Assembly (NCBI GenBank): GCA_001777915.1 | Contig: MFFN01000001.1 | Coordinates: 124,001 to 188,000, forward strand | DNA from: Candidatus Edwardsbacteria bacterium RifOxyA12_full_54_48 | GTDB taxonomy: Bacteria > Edwardsbacteria > AC1 > EtOH8 | Direction: 5' to 3' | Length of the DNA stretch: 64,000 nucleotides | Part shown: piece by piece, positions 1 to 8,079 of the stretch | Numbering within the stretch: position 1 is the stretch's first letter | Layout of the letters: the number at the start of each line of letters is the position of its first letter | Notes under the pieces: model-generated | The model's input: the letters and a program-made list of their open reading frames with translations, nothing else | Database searches by the model: none | Told to the model about the DNA's origin: nothing | Translations under genes and position numbers: made by a program

Positions 1-3000
1 TTCTTGATAGCCGACTATGAGGATCTGAAAGTCGTCGGTACCGATACATCAACCTATTCTCTTAATAGTGTATATCGGTTGACAAGCAATATTGATGCTT
101 CAGCATCGGCTCTGGAAGATAGTGGTAAGGGTTTTGTGTCTATTGGTACAAACACTGCTCCATTTACCGGCGTTTTTCATGGGAGTGGTTGCATAATAAA
201 TGATTTGATGATTAATCGATCTGCTACTAATTATATTGGTTTGTTTGGTAATATAATTAGCGGTACTATTGATAGTCTTGGTATGGCGGGAGGCTCTGTA
301 ACTGGTGGTAATTATGTTGGTTTTCTTTCCGGTAGAGATTCAAACAGCACTGTGAATGGGTGTTACTCCACTGGTTCGGTAATGGGCGGAAGAAATGTCG
401 GAGGTCTTGTTGGATTAAATTACAATGGAGGCACAATTGACAGATGCTATGCCACCGGCGCCGTAACAGGCAGTGATGTTCAGGTGGGCGGCCTTGTTGG
501 GCTGAATTACAATGGCACTGTGAATGGTTGTTACGCTACCGGTTTTATTTTGGGTCGTGGAAAATGTGTTGGCGGCCTGGTTGGTTACAATTACAATGGA
601 ATAGTTAGCGATTGTTATGCAGAAGGTTCGGTAACGGGCGACAGTAGTTTTGTAGGCGGATTAGTCGGGGTCAATCAGGGCAGCAGCACCGTTAATGGAT
701 GTTATTCGACCGGTTCCGTAACCGGTTATAGCGGTTTTGTTGGTGGTCTGGTCGGCTTTAATGACGGCGGTTCTGTAAGTGTTGGTCATTCAACCAGTTC
801 AGTGGAAGGTAATAATAATTTTGTCGGTGGCTTTTGCGGTGCAAATTATAATAGCGGACTAATTATTAAATGTTACTCCAAAGGGGCTGTCACCGGAAAT
901 AATAATTTTTATGTTGGTGGTTTGGTTGGAGGGAATGATTACAATAGCACTGTTAGCGAATGCCACGCTGTCGGAACAGTCACAAGCAACAGCGGTTATG
1001 TCGGCGGTTTGGTAGGTATAAATAATAACAGCAAAGTGGATTTAAGTTATGCCTCGGGCTCAGTATTGGGTTTGGGATCTACCGTAGGCGGCCTAATTGG
1101 AATGAACGATACTTACAGTACGATAGACAGAAGTATGGCTACAGGCTCAGTAACAGCCGGCACTCACTCTGCTGGTGGGCTTGTGGGATACAATGATTAC
1201 AATAGCACAATATCAAAAAGTTATGCTACCGGTACAGTTGCTAGTTTGTGGGCCGGAAGTGTCGGAGGTCTAGTCGGATACAACTACTGGAGCATTATCA
1301 GCGAATGTTATTCCACAGGTCCGGCAACAGGGACTGACTATATTGGAGGCTTGGCTGGCGGCAATGCGTATGGTACGATTAATAACTGTTACTCCACAGG
1401 TGAAGTGAACAGCTATTACAATAAATATATAGGGGGCCTTACCGGGTACAGCGCAAGCAGCACGGTTAGCGGAAGTTACTGGAACAAAGAAACAACAATG
1501 GCAGCTGTTGGCGTAGGTTATATATCAGGTGGGAGTGCGGCTTGTTATGGTTTGACAACAGCGCAGATGAAGCAGGATACAAGCTTCAATAGTTGGGATT
1601 TTAGCGCTACGTGGAGAATCCGTTCAGACAGTACTTATCCTAGTCTGCAATCATTGGATAATGCTCCATTTGCTTTTTTCGATAGGTTCTACACTCAAAG
1701 CAAAACATTTTTGCTTTCAAATTTTATTCTCAATGATTGCGATATGGAAACGACGCGGGCTAACCTAGTACTCCATGTGAATAGTGTAAGCGTGGGAACA
1801 ACCGATAGTGTAACCACCTTAACGTTTCCTGATAGCATTGCCAAGGGCACCGTTGATACCGTGAAATACCGGGTAGGTGAAATTCGATCCACCGATACGT
1901 TATGGGGTAACATTGCCACGGCTTATGTTATATTTGATGCAACACTTGAAGGTAATGGAACCGAAGAAACCCCGTATTTGATTCCTGATTATGCAAGCCT
2001 GAAAATGATCGGATCAATTATTTACGGTTATGAACTGGATAAAGTATATAGGCTGGTTGCTGATATCGATGCCTCTCCCTCTGCGACAGAGAATAGCGAT
2101 AGCGGGTTTGTGCCCATAGGTACAAACGGCATGCCTTTTATAGGCGCCTTTCACGGGGGAGGACATGTTATAAAAAACTTAATGATCAACCGTCCTGCTA
2201 CTGATTATGTAGGTCTGTTCGGATATATAAGTGTTGCTAATATTGATAGTCTTGGGTTATCGAACTGCTATGTTGCAGGAAATTATCGCGTCGGCGGTCT
2301 TGTCGGTTATAGCTACCAAAGCACCGTGATGGAAAGTTATGCAACTGGCTCTGTAATGGGCTATTTTGCAGTCGGGGGTATTGTAGGTTATAATAGCTAT
2401 GGCATTCTGAGCGAATGTTACGCTACCGGCCCAGTGATGGGCAGTAATAATTATGTTGGTGGTCTGGTAGGTCTCAACTATACCGGCAGTAAAGTGAATA
2501 AATGTTATGCCACTGGGTCGGTATTGGGAAATAGCCGTTATGTTGGTGGCCTTGTCGGTGCCAATTATAGTAACGGCGCGATAAGTGGATGTTACTCGAC
2601 CGGCTCGGTGTCAGGTAGTAATGATTATGTCGGCGGTCTGGTCGGAGCTAATTATATTAACGGGACGGTAAGCGGCTGTTACTGGAATACAGAGACATCG
2701 GGATTGATAAGCGGAGTGGGAACCAACAACGGGTCGGCCGACATTACCGGGGTTACGACAGTCCCGATGAAACAATCATCCAGCTTTATGGACTGGAGCT
2801 TCGATACTACTTGGACCATCCGCTCTGATAGCACCTATCCCGGCTTGCAGTCTTTAGATAATGCTCCGTTCGCTTTTTATGATACTCTTATTTCCAACAG
2901 GTCTTTTGAACTTTCAAGGCTGCTACTCAACGATTGCGATGTGGAGACGGCGCGGAATAACCTCATGCTTCGAATAATTAGCGTCAGCTTGGGAACAACA

Positions 3001-3441
3001 GATAGTGTTAGCACCTTAATTTTCCCGGATAGTACTACCAATGGCATCATTAACACCGTGAAGTATCGGATAGGTGAAAACCGTTCTTTCGATACTCTTT
3101 GGGGTAACATTGCCACAGCGTATCTTACTCTGGATACTTCGTATATGGGCGTGGAATCCTCGAAGATTGTTGGGTTGTTCCGATATGAGTTAAGACAGAA
3201 CCATCCCAATCCCTTTAATACAAGAACAACAATAAGTTACCAGTTGGCAGTTGATGGTTACGTAAGCCTTAAGGTTTATGATATGCTTGGCCGGAAAGCT
3301 GCTACGCTGGTTGATGGCCTAAAACCCGCCGGGATGCATCGGGCCATATTCAATGTTCAGCGATTAGCAGAGGGTATTTATTTTTACCGGTTACAGGCGG
3401 GGACTTTTACAGAGACGAAAAAACTCCTTTTGTTAAAATAA
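1..3441 (+). CDS. GLUG-repeat surface protein with C-terminal sorting tail (5' partial)
   Basis: The frame is open to the left window edge, so start and signal peptide lie upstream. About 1,146 codons remain. They form two cassettes, the second beginning near position 1950. Each opens with a segment like LIPDYASLK, has many repeats of roughly 25-30 residues with a VGGLVG core followed by CYATGSV-type segments (GLUG motif, expected to stack as a beta-helix), and closes with SDSTYPGLQSLDNAPFAF and a beta-rich spacer ending in WGNIATAY. The last ~85 residues (NHPNPFN, YDMLGRK, GIYFYRL) match the Por/type IX secretion sorting domain. GLUG repeats are found in bacterial adhesins and peptidase-associated proteins; an adhesive or surface role is inference. 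Confidence in family is high, in function low. Confidence 0.88.
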   Translation, partial: FLIADYEDLKVVGTDTSTYSLNSVYRLTSNIDASASALEDSGKGFVSIGTNTAPFTGVFHGSGCIINDLMINRSATNYIGLFGNIISGTIDSLGMAGGSVTGGNYVGFLSGRDSNSTVNGCYSTGSVMGGRNVGGLVGLNYNGGTIDRCYATGAVTGSDVQVGGLVGLNYNGTVNGCYATGFILGRGKCVGGLVGYNYNGIVSDCYAEGSVTGDSSFVGGLVGVNQGSSTVNGCYSTGSVTGYSGFVGGLVGFNDGGSVSVGHSTSSVEGNNNFVGGFCGANYNSGLIIKCYSKGAVTGNNNFYVGGLVGGNDYNSTVSECHAVGTVTSNSGYVGGLVGINNNSKVDLSYASGSVLGLGSTVGGLIGMNDTYSTIDRSMATGSVTAGTHSAGGLVGYNDYNSTISKSYATGTVASLWAGSVGGLVGYNYWSIISECYSTGPATGTDYIGGLAGGNAYGTINNCYSTGEVNSYYNKYIGGLTGYSASSTVSGSYWNKETTMAAVGVGYISGGSAACYGLTTAQMKQDTSFNSWDFSATWRIRSDSTYPSLQSLDNAPFAFFDRFYTQSKTFLLSNFILNDCDMETTRANLVLHVNSVSVGTTDSVTTLTFPDSIAKGTVDTVKYRVGEIRSTDTLWGNIATAYVIFDATLEGNGTEETPYLIPDYASLKMIGSIIYGYELDKVYRLVADIDASPSATENSDSGFVPIGTNGMPFIGAFHGGGHVIKNLMINRPATDYVGLFGYISVANIDSLGLSNCYVAGNYRVGGLVGYSYQSTVMESYATGSVMGYFAVGGIVGYNSYGILSECYATGPVMGSNNYVGGLVGLNYTGSKVNKCYATGSVLGNSRYVGGLVGANYSNGAISGCYSTGSVSGSNDYVGGLVGANYINGTVSGCYWNTETSGLISGVGTNNGSADITGVTTVPMKQSSSFMDWSFDTTWTIRSDSTYPGLQSLDNAPFAFYDTLISNRSFELSRLLLNDCDVETARNNLMLRIISVSLGTTDSVSTLIFPDSTTNGIINTVKYRIGENRSFDTLWGNIATAYLTLDTSYMGVESSKIVGLFRYELRQNHPNPFNTRTTISYQLAVDGYVSLKVYDMLGRKAATLVDGLKPAGMHRAIFNVQRLAEGIYFYRLQAGTFTETKKLLLLK

Positions 3442-3470
3442 ATGATAATATTATATTACACACGAGGGGC

Positions 3471-3499
3471 TTGACAAAGCGGGATTTTGGGGGGATAAT
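3471..3499 (+). promoter_or_regulatory. Sigma70-type promoter for the 36-residue protein
   Basis: A perfect -35 box TTGACA (3471-3476) is followed after 17 bp by GATAAT (3494-3499). Transcription would start about 45 bases before the small gene at 3551. It lies 30 bases after the stop of the large surface-protein gene. Confidence 0.65.
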
Positions 3500-3550
3500 T
3501 GAATGCCGAATTGAAAACTCAAACAATAATAGAAAAAAAGGAGATTGAAG

Positions 3551-3661
3551 ATGTGCAATTCCTGCGGTTGCGGAAGCAAGCTGACCTATAAATGCGAAAA
3601 ATGCGGCCAGACATCCAGCCTTCCCAAGGAGTGCTGCGGCCAGCCCATGAAAAAGCAATAG
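3551..3661 (+). CDS. Desulforedoxin-like 36-residue metal-binding protein
   Basis: A 36-residue reading frame, MCNSCGC at the start, with a strong ribosome site (AAGGAG at 3538-3543, 7 bases before ATG). Seven cysteines: C2, C5, C7, then CEKC (15-18) and CC at 28-29 followed by GQPMK. The CxxC...CCGxPM arrangement is that of desulforedoxin and the N-terminal domain of desulfoferrodoxin, which bind one iron or zinc through four cysteines. It has its own promoter (3471) and terminator (3675), so it is very probably a real gene. It could carry zinc instead of iron; the extra N-terminal cysteines could hold another metal. Role unknown, perhaps electron transfer or metal handling. Confidence 0.75.
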   Translation: MCNSCGCGSKLTYKCEKCGQTSSLPKECCGQPMKKQ

Positions 3662-3674
3662 GGAACAGTATTAA

Positions 3675-3707
3675 AAAAGCGACAGCCAGTTTGCGGCTGT
3701 CGCTTTT
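3675..3707 (+). terminator. Rho-independent terminator
   Basis: Stem GCGACAGCC (3679-3687) pairs with GGCTGTCGC (3695-3703), flanked by an A-run and a T-run (TTTT), directly after the stop of the 36-residue gene. The A and T runs make it potentially bidirectional. Confidence 0.85.
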
Positions 3708-3723
3708 ATGTTTGATTTAATCC

Positions 3724-3752
3724 TTGACAATCAGGACATTTTATTATACCAT
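3724..3752 (+). promoter_or_regulatory. Possible promoter for the DUF1858 gene
   Basis: TTGACA at 3724-3729 followed by an AT-rich TATTATACCAT stretch; TACCAT lies at 17 bp spacing and TATACC at 15 bp. The -10 is therefore ambiguous. It sits between the upstream terminator and the gene at 3784. Confidence 0.45.
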
Positions 3753-3783
3753 TCAAAACTTAAGAATATTTAAGGGATGAGAG

Positions 3784-4008
3784 ATGATGGAAAAGATAAC
3801 CAGGGATATGACCATCATGGATGTGGTCAATAAATATCCCCAAAGCATAAAGGTATTTTTCGAGCATGGACTTTTTTGCATCGGTTGCAACGTGGCTTAT
3901 CGGGAGACGGTGGAGCAGGGGGCGATGGCTCATGGCTTGGACGTAAGCCAACTGATGGACAGGCTGAACGAGGCGATCAATAATCCCGAGCCGGCGGAGA
4001 AGAAGTAG
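3784..4008 (+). CDS. DUF1858 redox-disulfide domain protein
   Basis: A 74-residue protein that is essentially one DUF1858 domain: ITRDMTIMDVVNKYP, then GLFCIGC with the paired cysteines of a CxxC motif near residue 35, then a C-terminal helix containing LMDRLNEAI. The family is often found with the hybrid cluster protein or in anaerobes and is thought to be a redox-active disulfide or metal site; the exact function is unknown. Two ATGs (3784, 3787) follow an AAGGGATGAG ribosome site, so the start is uncertain by one codon. It is flanked by its own promoter and terminator, as is the desulforedoxin-like gene upstream; both are small cysteine proteins, suggesting a shared redox theme (inference). 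Confidence 0.85.
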   Translation: MMEKITRDMTIMDVVNKYPQSIKVFFEHGLFCIGCNVAYRETVEQGAMAHGLDVSQLMDRLNEAINNPEPAEKK

Positions 4009-4022
4009 TCTGATATCATTGT

Positions 4023-4054
4023 AAAAAGCAGCCTGTGAAGCAGGCTGCTTTTTT
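4023..4054 (+). terminator. Rho-independent terminator
   Basis: AAAAAGCAGCCTG pairs with CAGGCTGCTTTTTT around a five-base loop, 15 bases after the DUF1858 stop codon. Confidence 0.88.
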
Positions 4055-4056
4055 GT

Positions 4057-4085
4057 TTGACTTAAACTGAAGAATACCTTAAAAT
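4057..4085 (+). promoter_or_regulatory. Sigma70-type promoter for the exported hydrolase
   Basis: TTGACT (4057-4062), 17 bp spacer, TAAAAT (4080-4085). It immediately follows the upstream terminator and precedes the hydrolase start at 4117 by about 30 bases. Confidence 0.6.
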
Positions 4086-4116
4086 AAAAGACACAAACAG
4101 TAAAGGAGAGGCGGGT

Positions 4117-5145
4117 ATGAAAAAAGTAAAAATACTTCTAATATCATTATTTCTGTTTCTGCCACCTGCTGCCGGTCTGACCCAGGTATTGGATGCGGAA
4201 GGCCGGGCCAAGGAGGTTGATCCGGTCAGGATATTGATGCTCCGAGCCGACAAGGCATATAACGATAAGGATTACGAGGGATCGGCCCAAGCCTACATAG
4301 CCCTGTTACAGCATAAGCCAGGTTACGGAATGGCCGCCTATAGCATAGCCTGCAACTACAGTTTGATGGACAAGAAAAAAGAAGCCATTAAATGGCTGGA
4401 AAAGGCGGTGGAATGGGGTTTTTACGGGTTTGAGAATGATACTGACCTAAATAACATCAGCAATACCGGACAATATAAGAAGATCCTGACCCGGGCCCGC
4501 AAGATGATAGCAGAATTGAGACCCAAGATTGCCAAGCCGGTGGTGGAACTGCCTCAGGACTATGACTCCACTAAAACCTATGGCCTGCTGGTATGCCTGC
4601 ACGGTTACAGCGACAATCCCAGCTACTTCATCCAAACCCTGGCCGGAGTTCCCCAGCAGTTGGGCTATATTGTAGTGGCGCCTTATGGACTGGAAATCCT
4701 GGGCAAGGAGAGTTTTGGTTGGGGCAACTCGGTGGAAACAGAAAGGAACGTGCTGGCGGCCGTAAAAGAGGCACAGGCCAAGTATAGGATTGATCCCGCC
4801 AAGATAATACTAATGGGCTTTTCCCAGGGCGCATCCCGGACCTACTACACCGGCACAAAAAATGCCGGCCTTTTCAAGGGCATCATTCCTATAGCCGGGC
4901 GCTATGATTATGATTCAACAGTGGTCCAGTTCCTGCCCCGCAGCCGGGTGAACGGACTTAAAGTCTTTATCATGGTAGGGCAGCTGGATAATGAGAAGTT
5001 TATCAACGCTAACCAATTAGCAGTGAAGTTTTTCATGACGGCTGGGATCACGGTCAGTCTGAATGTCTACGCCGGAATTGGGCATACCCTGCTACCCAAC
5101 AAAAAGGAGGAACTGCAGCGAGCCATCGAGTGGGTGGAGAAGTGA
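4117..5145 (+). CDS. Exported TPR and alpha/beta-hydrolase (esterase-like) protein
   Basis: 342 residues. A signal peptide (MKKVKILLISLFLFLPPAAG) is followed by a TPR-like helical region (about residues 40-110: ADKAYNDKDYEGSAQAYIAL, AAYSIACNYSLMDKKKEAIKWLEKAVEWGF), then an alpha/beta-hydrolase domain. The oxyanion region is LVCLHGYSDN, the nucleophile elbow is GFSQG (serine near residue 238), a later aspartate lies in VGQLDNEK and the histidine in GIGHTL. This is the dienelactone hydrolase/phospholipase-carboxylesterase type. The substrate cannot be read from the sequence. An AAAGGAGAGG ribosome site precedes ATG 4117. The gene forms its own unit between a promoter at 4057 and a terminator at 5243. 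Confidence 0.82.
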   Translation: MKKVKILLISLFLFLPPAAGLTQVLDAEGRAKEVDPVRILMLRADKAYNDKDYEGSAQAYIALLQHKPGYGMAAYSIACNYSLMDKKKEAIKWLEKAVEWGFYGFENDTDLNNISNTGQYKKILTRARKMIAELRPKIAKPVVELPQDYDSTKTYGLLVCLHGYSDNPSYFIQTLAGVPQQLGYIVVAPYGLEILGKESFGWGNSVETERNVLAAVKEAQAKYRIDPAKIILMGFSQGASRTYYTGTKNAGLFKGIIPIAGRYDYDSTVVQFLPRSRVNGLKVFIMVGQLDNEKFINANQLAVKFFMTAGITVSLNVYAGIGHTLLPNKKEELQRAIEWVEK

Positions 5146-5186
5146 TGAAAGTTTCCAAAGACTGCTGCGGCAAGCCGATGAGTTGA
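5145..5186 (+). other. 13-codon frame ending in CCGKPMS, possible remnant of a desulforedoxin-like gene
   Basis: ATG at 5145 overlaps the TGA of the hydrolase by one base and opens a 13-codon frame, MKVSKDCCGKPMS. The CCGKPM end matches the CCGQPM end of the 36-residue protein at 3551. It lacks the CxxC half of the metal site, so it cannot be a complete site alone. It may be a gene fragment, or a short translated peptide coupled to the hydrolase, or chance. Confidence 0.25.
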
Positions 5187-5242
5187 TTGCCAAGCTAAAC
5201 CAGGCTCTGCCCGAGGAATCGGCAAGAAATGATCCAGAATTT

Positions 5243-5277
5243 AAAAAGCCCGGTCCTTTTGGGACCGGGCTTTTTTT
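5243..5277. terminator. Bidirectional rho-independent terminator
   Basis: GCCCGGTCC (5248-5256), loop TTTT, GGGACCGGGC (5261-5270), with AAAAA before and TTTTTTT after. It separates the plus-strand hydrolase from the convergent minus-strand HAD gene, whose stop overlaps its right edge, and can serve both. Confidence 0.88.
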
Positions 5278-6001
5278 ATAACTTATCTAAAACAGCCGAC
5301 AGTTCGGCAACACTTTTAATAACCGGGCAGTCAACCGATCCTTGGCCTTCAGGGGAGATCCAAACCGCCCTGATCCCGGAGGCCCGGGCTCCCAGAATGT
5401 CGTTCTCCCAGCTGTCTCCCACATGAACCGTTTGCTGTTTATCGGCCCGCATTTCCTTCAAGGCCTTTTCAAATATCCTGGCATCGGGCTTGCGGATGAT
5501 GGTCTCATCGGAGAACAGGGCACTCATAAAATATCTTAATATATCATAATCCCCCAGAAGTTCCCGGAGCGTGCTCCCCGGGGTTCTTCCGGTATTACAT
5601 ACCAATCCCATCTTGTAACCTCGTGAAGCCAGCTGGGCCAATGTCTCCCGGGCGCCTGCGATCAGCCGGGGCCGGAATTGCAGGACGGCTCCGGAGTATG
5701 CCTCTGCAATTGCCTGGAGCTCGCCTTGGTTCAGGGAGGACAATAGCCGGTGGTCTATCAGCCCAACAAAAAGCCGGACCTGATCGGGAAAGGCCAGGTC
5801 CCGGGCTTTATCCCATAAGACCGTACATTCCTGCCAGGTTTTTTGGTGGGCCCGGTATATGTCATTGATATCGATCCCAAGCTGCTTGCGGGATATCAAA
5901 GAATGAACGGCTCTCACCCGGTATTCTGTCCGGCTGCCGTCCAGTTCCGGCGAATCGGCGATCAGGGTCTCCCAGAGGTCAAAGGTGATGAACTGGTTCA
6001 T
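5276..6001 (-). CDS. HAD-superfamily hydrolase
   Basis: 241 residues with the four HAD motifs: motif I FDLWETL near the N-terminus (nucleophile Asp in D-x-W-x-T form), motif II CNTGRT, motif III lysine in RKPD, motif IV HVGDSWENDILGA. The region between motifs I and II is a helical C1-type cap. It is most likely a phosphatase of the phosphoglycolate phosphatase/dehalogenase-like group; the substrate is unknown. The gene lies one base after the stop of the upstream minus-strand gene, so the two are co-transcribed and probably translationally coupled. Confidence 0.88.
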   Translation of the reverse strand: MNQFITFDLWETLIADSPELDGSRTEYRVRAVHSLISRKQLGIDINDIYRAHQKTWQECTVLWDKARDLAFPDQVRLFVGLIDHRLLSSLNQGELQAIAEAYSGAVLQFRPRLIAGARETLAQLASRGYKMGLVCNTGRTPGSTLRELLGDYDILRYFMSALFSDETIIRKPDARIFEKALKEMRADKQQTVHVGDSWENDILGARASGIRAVWISPEGQGSVDCPVIKSVAELSAVLDKL

Positions 6002-6002
6002 G

Positions 6003-7874
6003 CTAGGCGAGCCCCTCCAGAACAGAGGTCAGGTCTGCGATCTCGGCTGTCTTCAGGGGGGCGGAGCCGGAGCTGAGGTTGAAAAGCAGCAGGGTGATGT
6101 CCTCAAAATCTGTCCGGCAGACGGAGTTGGCCTGATATTTTTTTACGGCCTCAAATATCCCCTTAAGCCGGTCCTGATTGTACCTAAAAGCCACGGCCAG
6201 GGCCGTGAAACTGGGATCGTTATCGGTCAGTTTCATCTCCTCGAAAATAACGGAGATCGGCCGCCCGGAGAGAAGCCGGTTATGGGCCTGATACTCCAGC
6301 TTGACCTGGGCGAAGATGGCATCGTTGGTGATCTCCGGGTTGAGCAGGCATCGGTCGCCGATGCTGTAGAAGAGGGATTTTATCTGATCCCCCGGGATGT
6401 TCAGTTTTTCAGCCAGTTCGGAGACCGCCTTCAGGCGCATCTGACGCAGGGCGCGGCTGGTGCGGTCGAATATCCGGAGCTTGGGCCCGAAACCGGGGAT
6501 GGTCTTGATGGCCTGTTCGATCCGGTTGTAGATCTCCTCGTCGTTCCAATTCTCCCGCTTGATTCCGAACAGGGTCCTGCGGTCGATCCAGATATCAATG
6601 ATGGATATCTCCTGCTGGTGCTCCTTGCCGTTCTGGATATTGGTCATGATGTTGGGCTTGTCCGGCATGGCGGCCGAGAATCCCGGTACCGAGGTCAGGG
6701 CACCCACCACTTCGAGCCCGAAGCCCTTGTCATTGCCGGAGGCCACGATTATAGCCTTGAAATGATCCGGGGCATGGGGGTGGATATAGCCCTGGGGGAT
6801 CTTGATATCCTTTTCCTCGTCTATCATCAGCGGGACTATCTTGCGGCGGATCAGCTCCACCCCCGGGGTGGGGCCCAGGGTCTCCTTTTGCGAGGGGATC
6901 ACCCGGATAGCTTCAGCCAGTTTATCCTGAAGGTCCGGGATTATCGGCTGGTCCTGCTGGTTGGTCATTTCCACATGAAAGACCGACAGTTTGTCGGCGG
7001 TGAAGTAGGCGTAATCGTCATAGCGGTGATTCTGGGATACCAGCTCATTTATCAGTCTCATCAACCGTTCGAAGGTAATGCTCTGTTCCTTGGTGATCAC
7101 CGTCACTCCGGTCAGGGTCTTGCTGTTGTATGTCACTTGTTGGAAAGAAATCTCCAGCGAAGAATGCCCGGACCGGATGTTCTTCTTCATGACATAATTG
7201 CCCAGGATCTGATCGGCAATGGATCCCAGAGTGCGCTGGTTGATGTATGATTCATGCCGCGACATGAAAAACTTGAGGGCCTCGCCGCTGTCGCCCATGA
7301 TCTCCTTCAGGTCATCGGCCGACAGTTTGCCCCGCAGCAGGTCGGTGACGGTGGTGAATGCGTAGAGCCTCCTGGCCTCCTGGCGCTGGAGGGTCCGTTT
7401 GGCGGCATCCTCCGAGGCGATGATGCTCAGCCTTTCCTGGATCTTGGCCCGGGCTATATCCAGGGCCTTCTGGGTCAAATGGGGGGGCAGTTCCACCTCC
7501 ATCAACACCACCCCCAGCTTCTCCCGGTTTCTCCGCAGAATAAAGCCGTGGGTATAGGCAATGTTCAGGCCAGCCTCATGCACCGTCCCCAGGCAGGCGT
7601 CAGCCAGCCCGGCCCAGTCAGGGGCCAGCACACCGAACAACAGCGACGGCAGGTCGGTATGGCCCTTTTCCGCCGATACTTTCTCGGTGATCACATGGGA
7701 CATCCCGGGCAGAACATCCTCCTCGCGCAACAGGCGTATCAGTATCGCCCTCTCCTGGGCGGTCAGCCTTCCGGCATAGGCGGTGCCTCGGGTTATCATC
7801 CGGTTGAAACCGGCTATCTGCCTGGGGGTCAGCGAAAGGTGGGACAGATAGGGAAAAATCTGTGCTAATTTCAT
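6003..7874 (-). CDS. Large conserved protein with ACT-like segments, function unknown
   Basis: About 620 residues. I do not recognise a full-length family. A segment (LLFGVLAPDWAGLADACLG followed by HEAGLNIAYTHGFIL) has the DRPGL...L...GLNI pattern of ACT domains as in GlnD; later segments (VVGALTSVPGF, IDIWIDRRTLFG) resemble further ACT-like beta-alpha units. The C-terminal half is helical. No catalytic motif was found. A start at 7874 fits the promoter at 7883-7910, which would give a leaderless mRNA; alternatives are ATG 7892 and TTG 7910, but the TTG would lie inside the -35 box. A regulatory amino-acid-binding role is inference. It is followed one base later by the HAD hydrolase gene. 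Confidence 0.6.
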   Translation of the reverse strand: MKLAQIFPYLSHLSLTPRQIAGFNRMITRGTAYAGRLTAQERAILIRLLREEDVLPGMSHVITEKVSAEKGHTDLPSLLFGVLAPDWAGLADACLGTVHEAGLNIAYTHGFILRRNREKLGVVLMEVELPPHLTQKALDIARAKIQERLSIIASEDAAKRTLQRQEARRLYAFTTVTDLLRGKLSADDLKEIMGDSGEALKFFMSRHESYINQRTLGSIADQILGNYVMKKNIRSGHSSLEISFQQVTYNSKTLTGVTVITKEQSITFERLMRLINELVSQNHRYDDYAYFTADKLSVFHVEMTNQQDQPIIPDLQDKLAEAIRVIPSQKETLGPTPGVELIRRKIVPLMIDEEKDIKIPQGYIHPHAPDHFKAIIVASGNDKGFGLEVVGALTSVPGFSAAMPDKPNIMTNIQNGKEHQQEISIIDIWIDRRTLFGIKRENWNDEEIYNRIEQAIKTIPGFGPKLRIFDRTSRALRQMRLKAVSELAEKLNIPGDQIKSLFYSIGDRCLLNPEITNDAIFAQVKLEYQAHNRLLSGRPISVIFEEMKLTDNDPSFTALAVAFRYNQDRLKGIFEAVKKYQANSVCRTDFEDITLLLFNLSSGSAPLKTAEIADLTSVLEGLA

Positions 7875-7882
7875 AGAGTTCA

Positions 7883-7910
7883 ATGATACCATCTTATATT
7901 TTAAAGTCAA
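7883..7910 (-). promoter_or_regulatory. Promoter of the minus-strand ACT-like/HAD pair
   Basis: Read on the minus strand: TTGACT (7910-7905), 16 bp spacer, TATCAT (7888-7883). The predicted start of transcription falls within a few bases of ATG 7874, and no ribosome site is visible before any candidate start. Confidence 0.5.
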
Positions 7911-8079
7911 GAAAAAACGGAAATTAAAAATCCTCCGGGCTTTTCCTTGGGGGCTTTTTTGCTTGATTTTTATGCCATTTTGGTGTATTCTTCTCAGGGG
8001 TTTTAGTTTCGTAATTGAATGACATATTTGTATTTAGGCCGAAATCAGAAACGATATAACATTTAAGGTGGTAAAACAG

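Noticed and set aside
300-2700. Regular short repeats that might suggest a CRISPR array
   Set aside because: The period is protein-level (VGGLVG units), the DNA copies diverge at third positions and the frame stays open throughout, so it is a repeat protein.
5063-5281. 72-codon frame over the end of the hydrolase gene running through the terminator
   Set aside because: Out of frame with the hydrolase and continues into the terminator hairpin; no ribosome site.
5985-7250. 421-codon plus-strand frame opposite the ACT-like gene
   Set aside because: Antisense shadow: no ribosome site or recognisable domain, while the minus-strand frame has ACT-like patterns, a promoter and a coupled partner.
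7911-8079. Possible promoter TTGTAT...TATAAC before panB
   Set aside because: The spacer is 21 bp, too long for a normal sigma70 site; no better candidate found.
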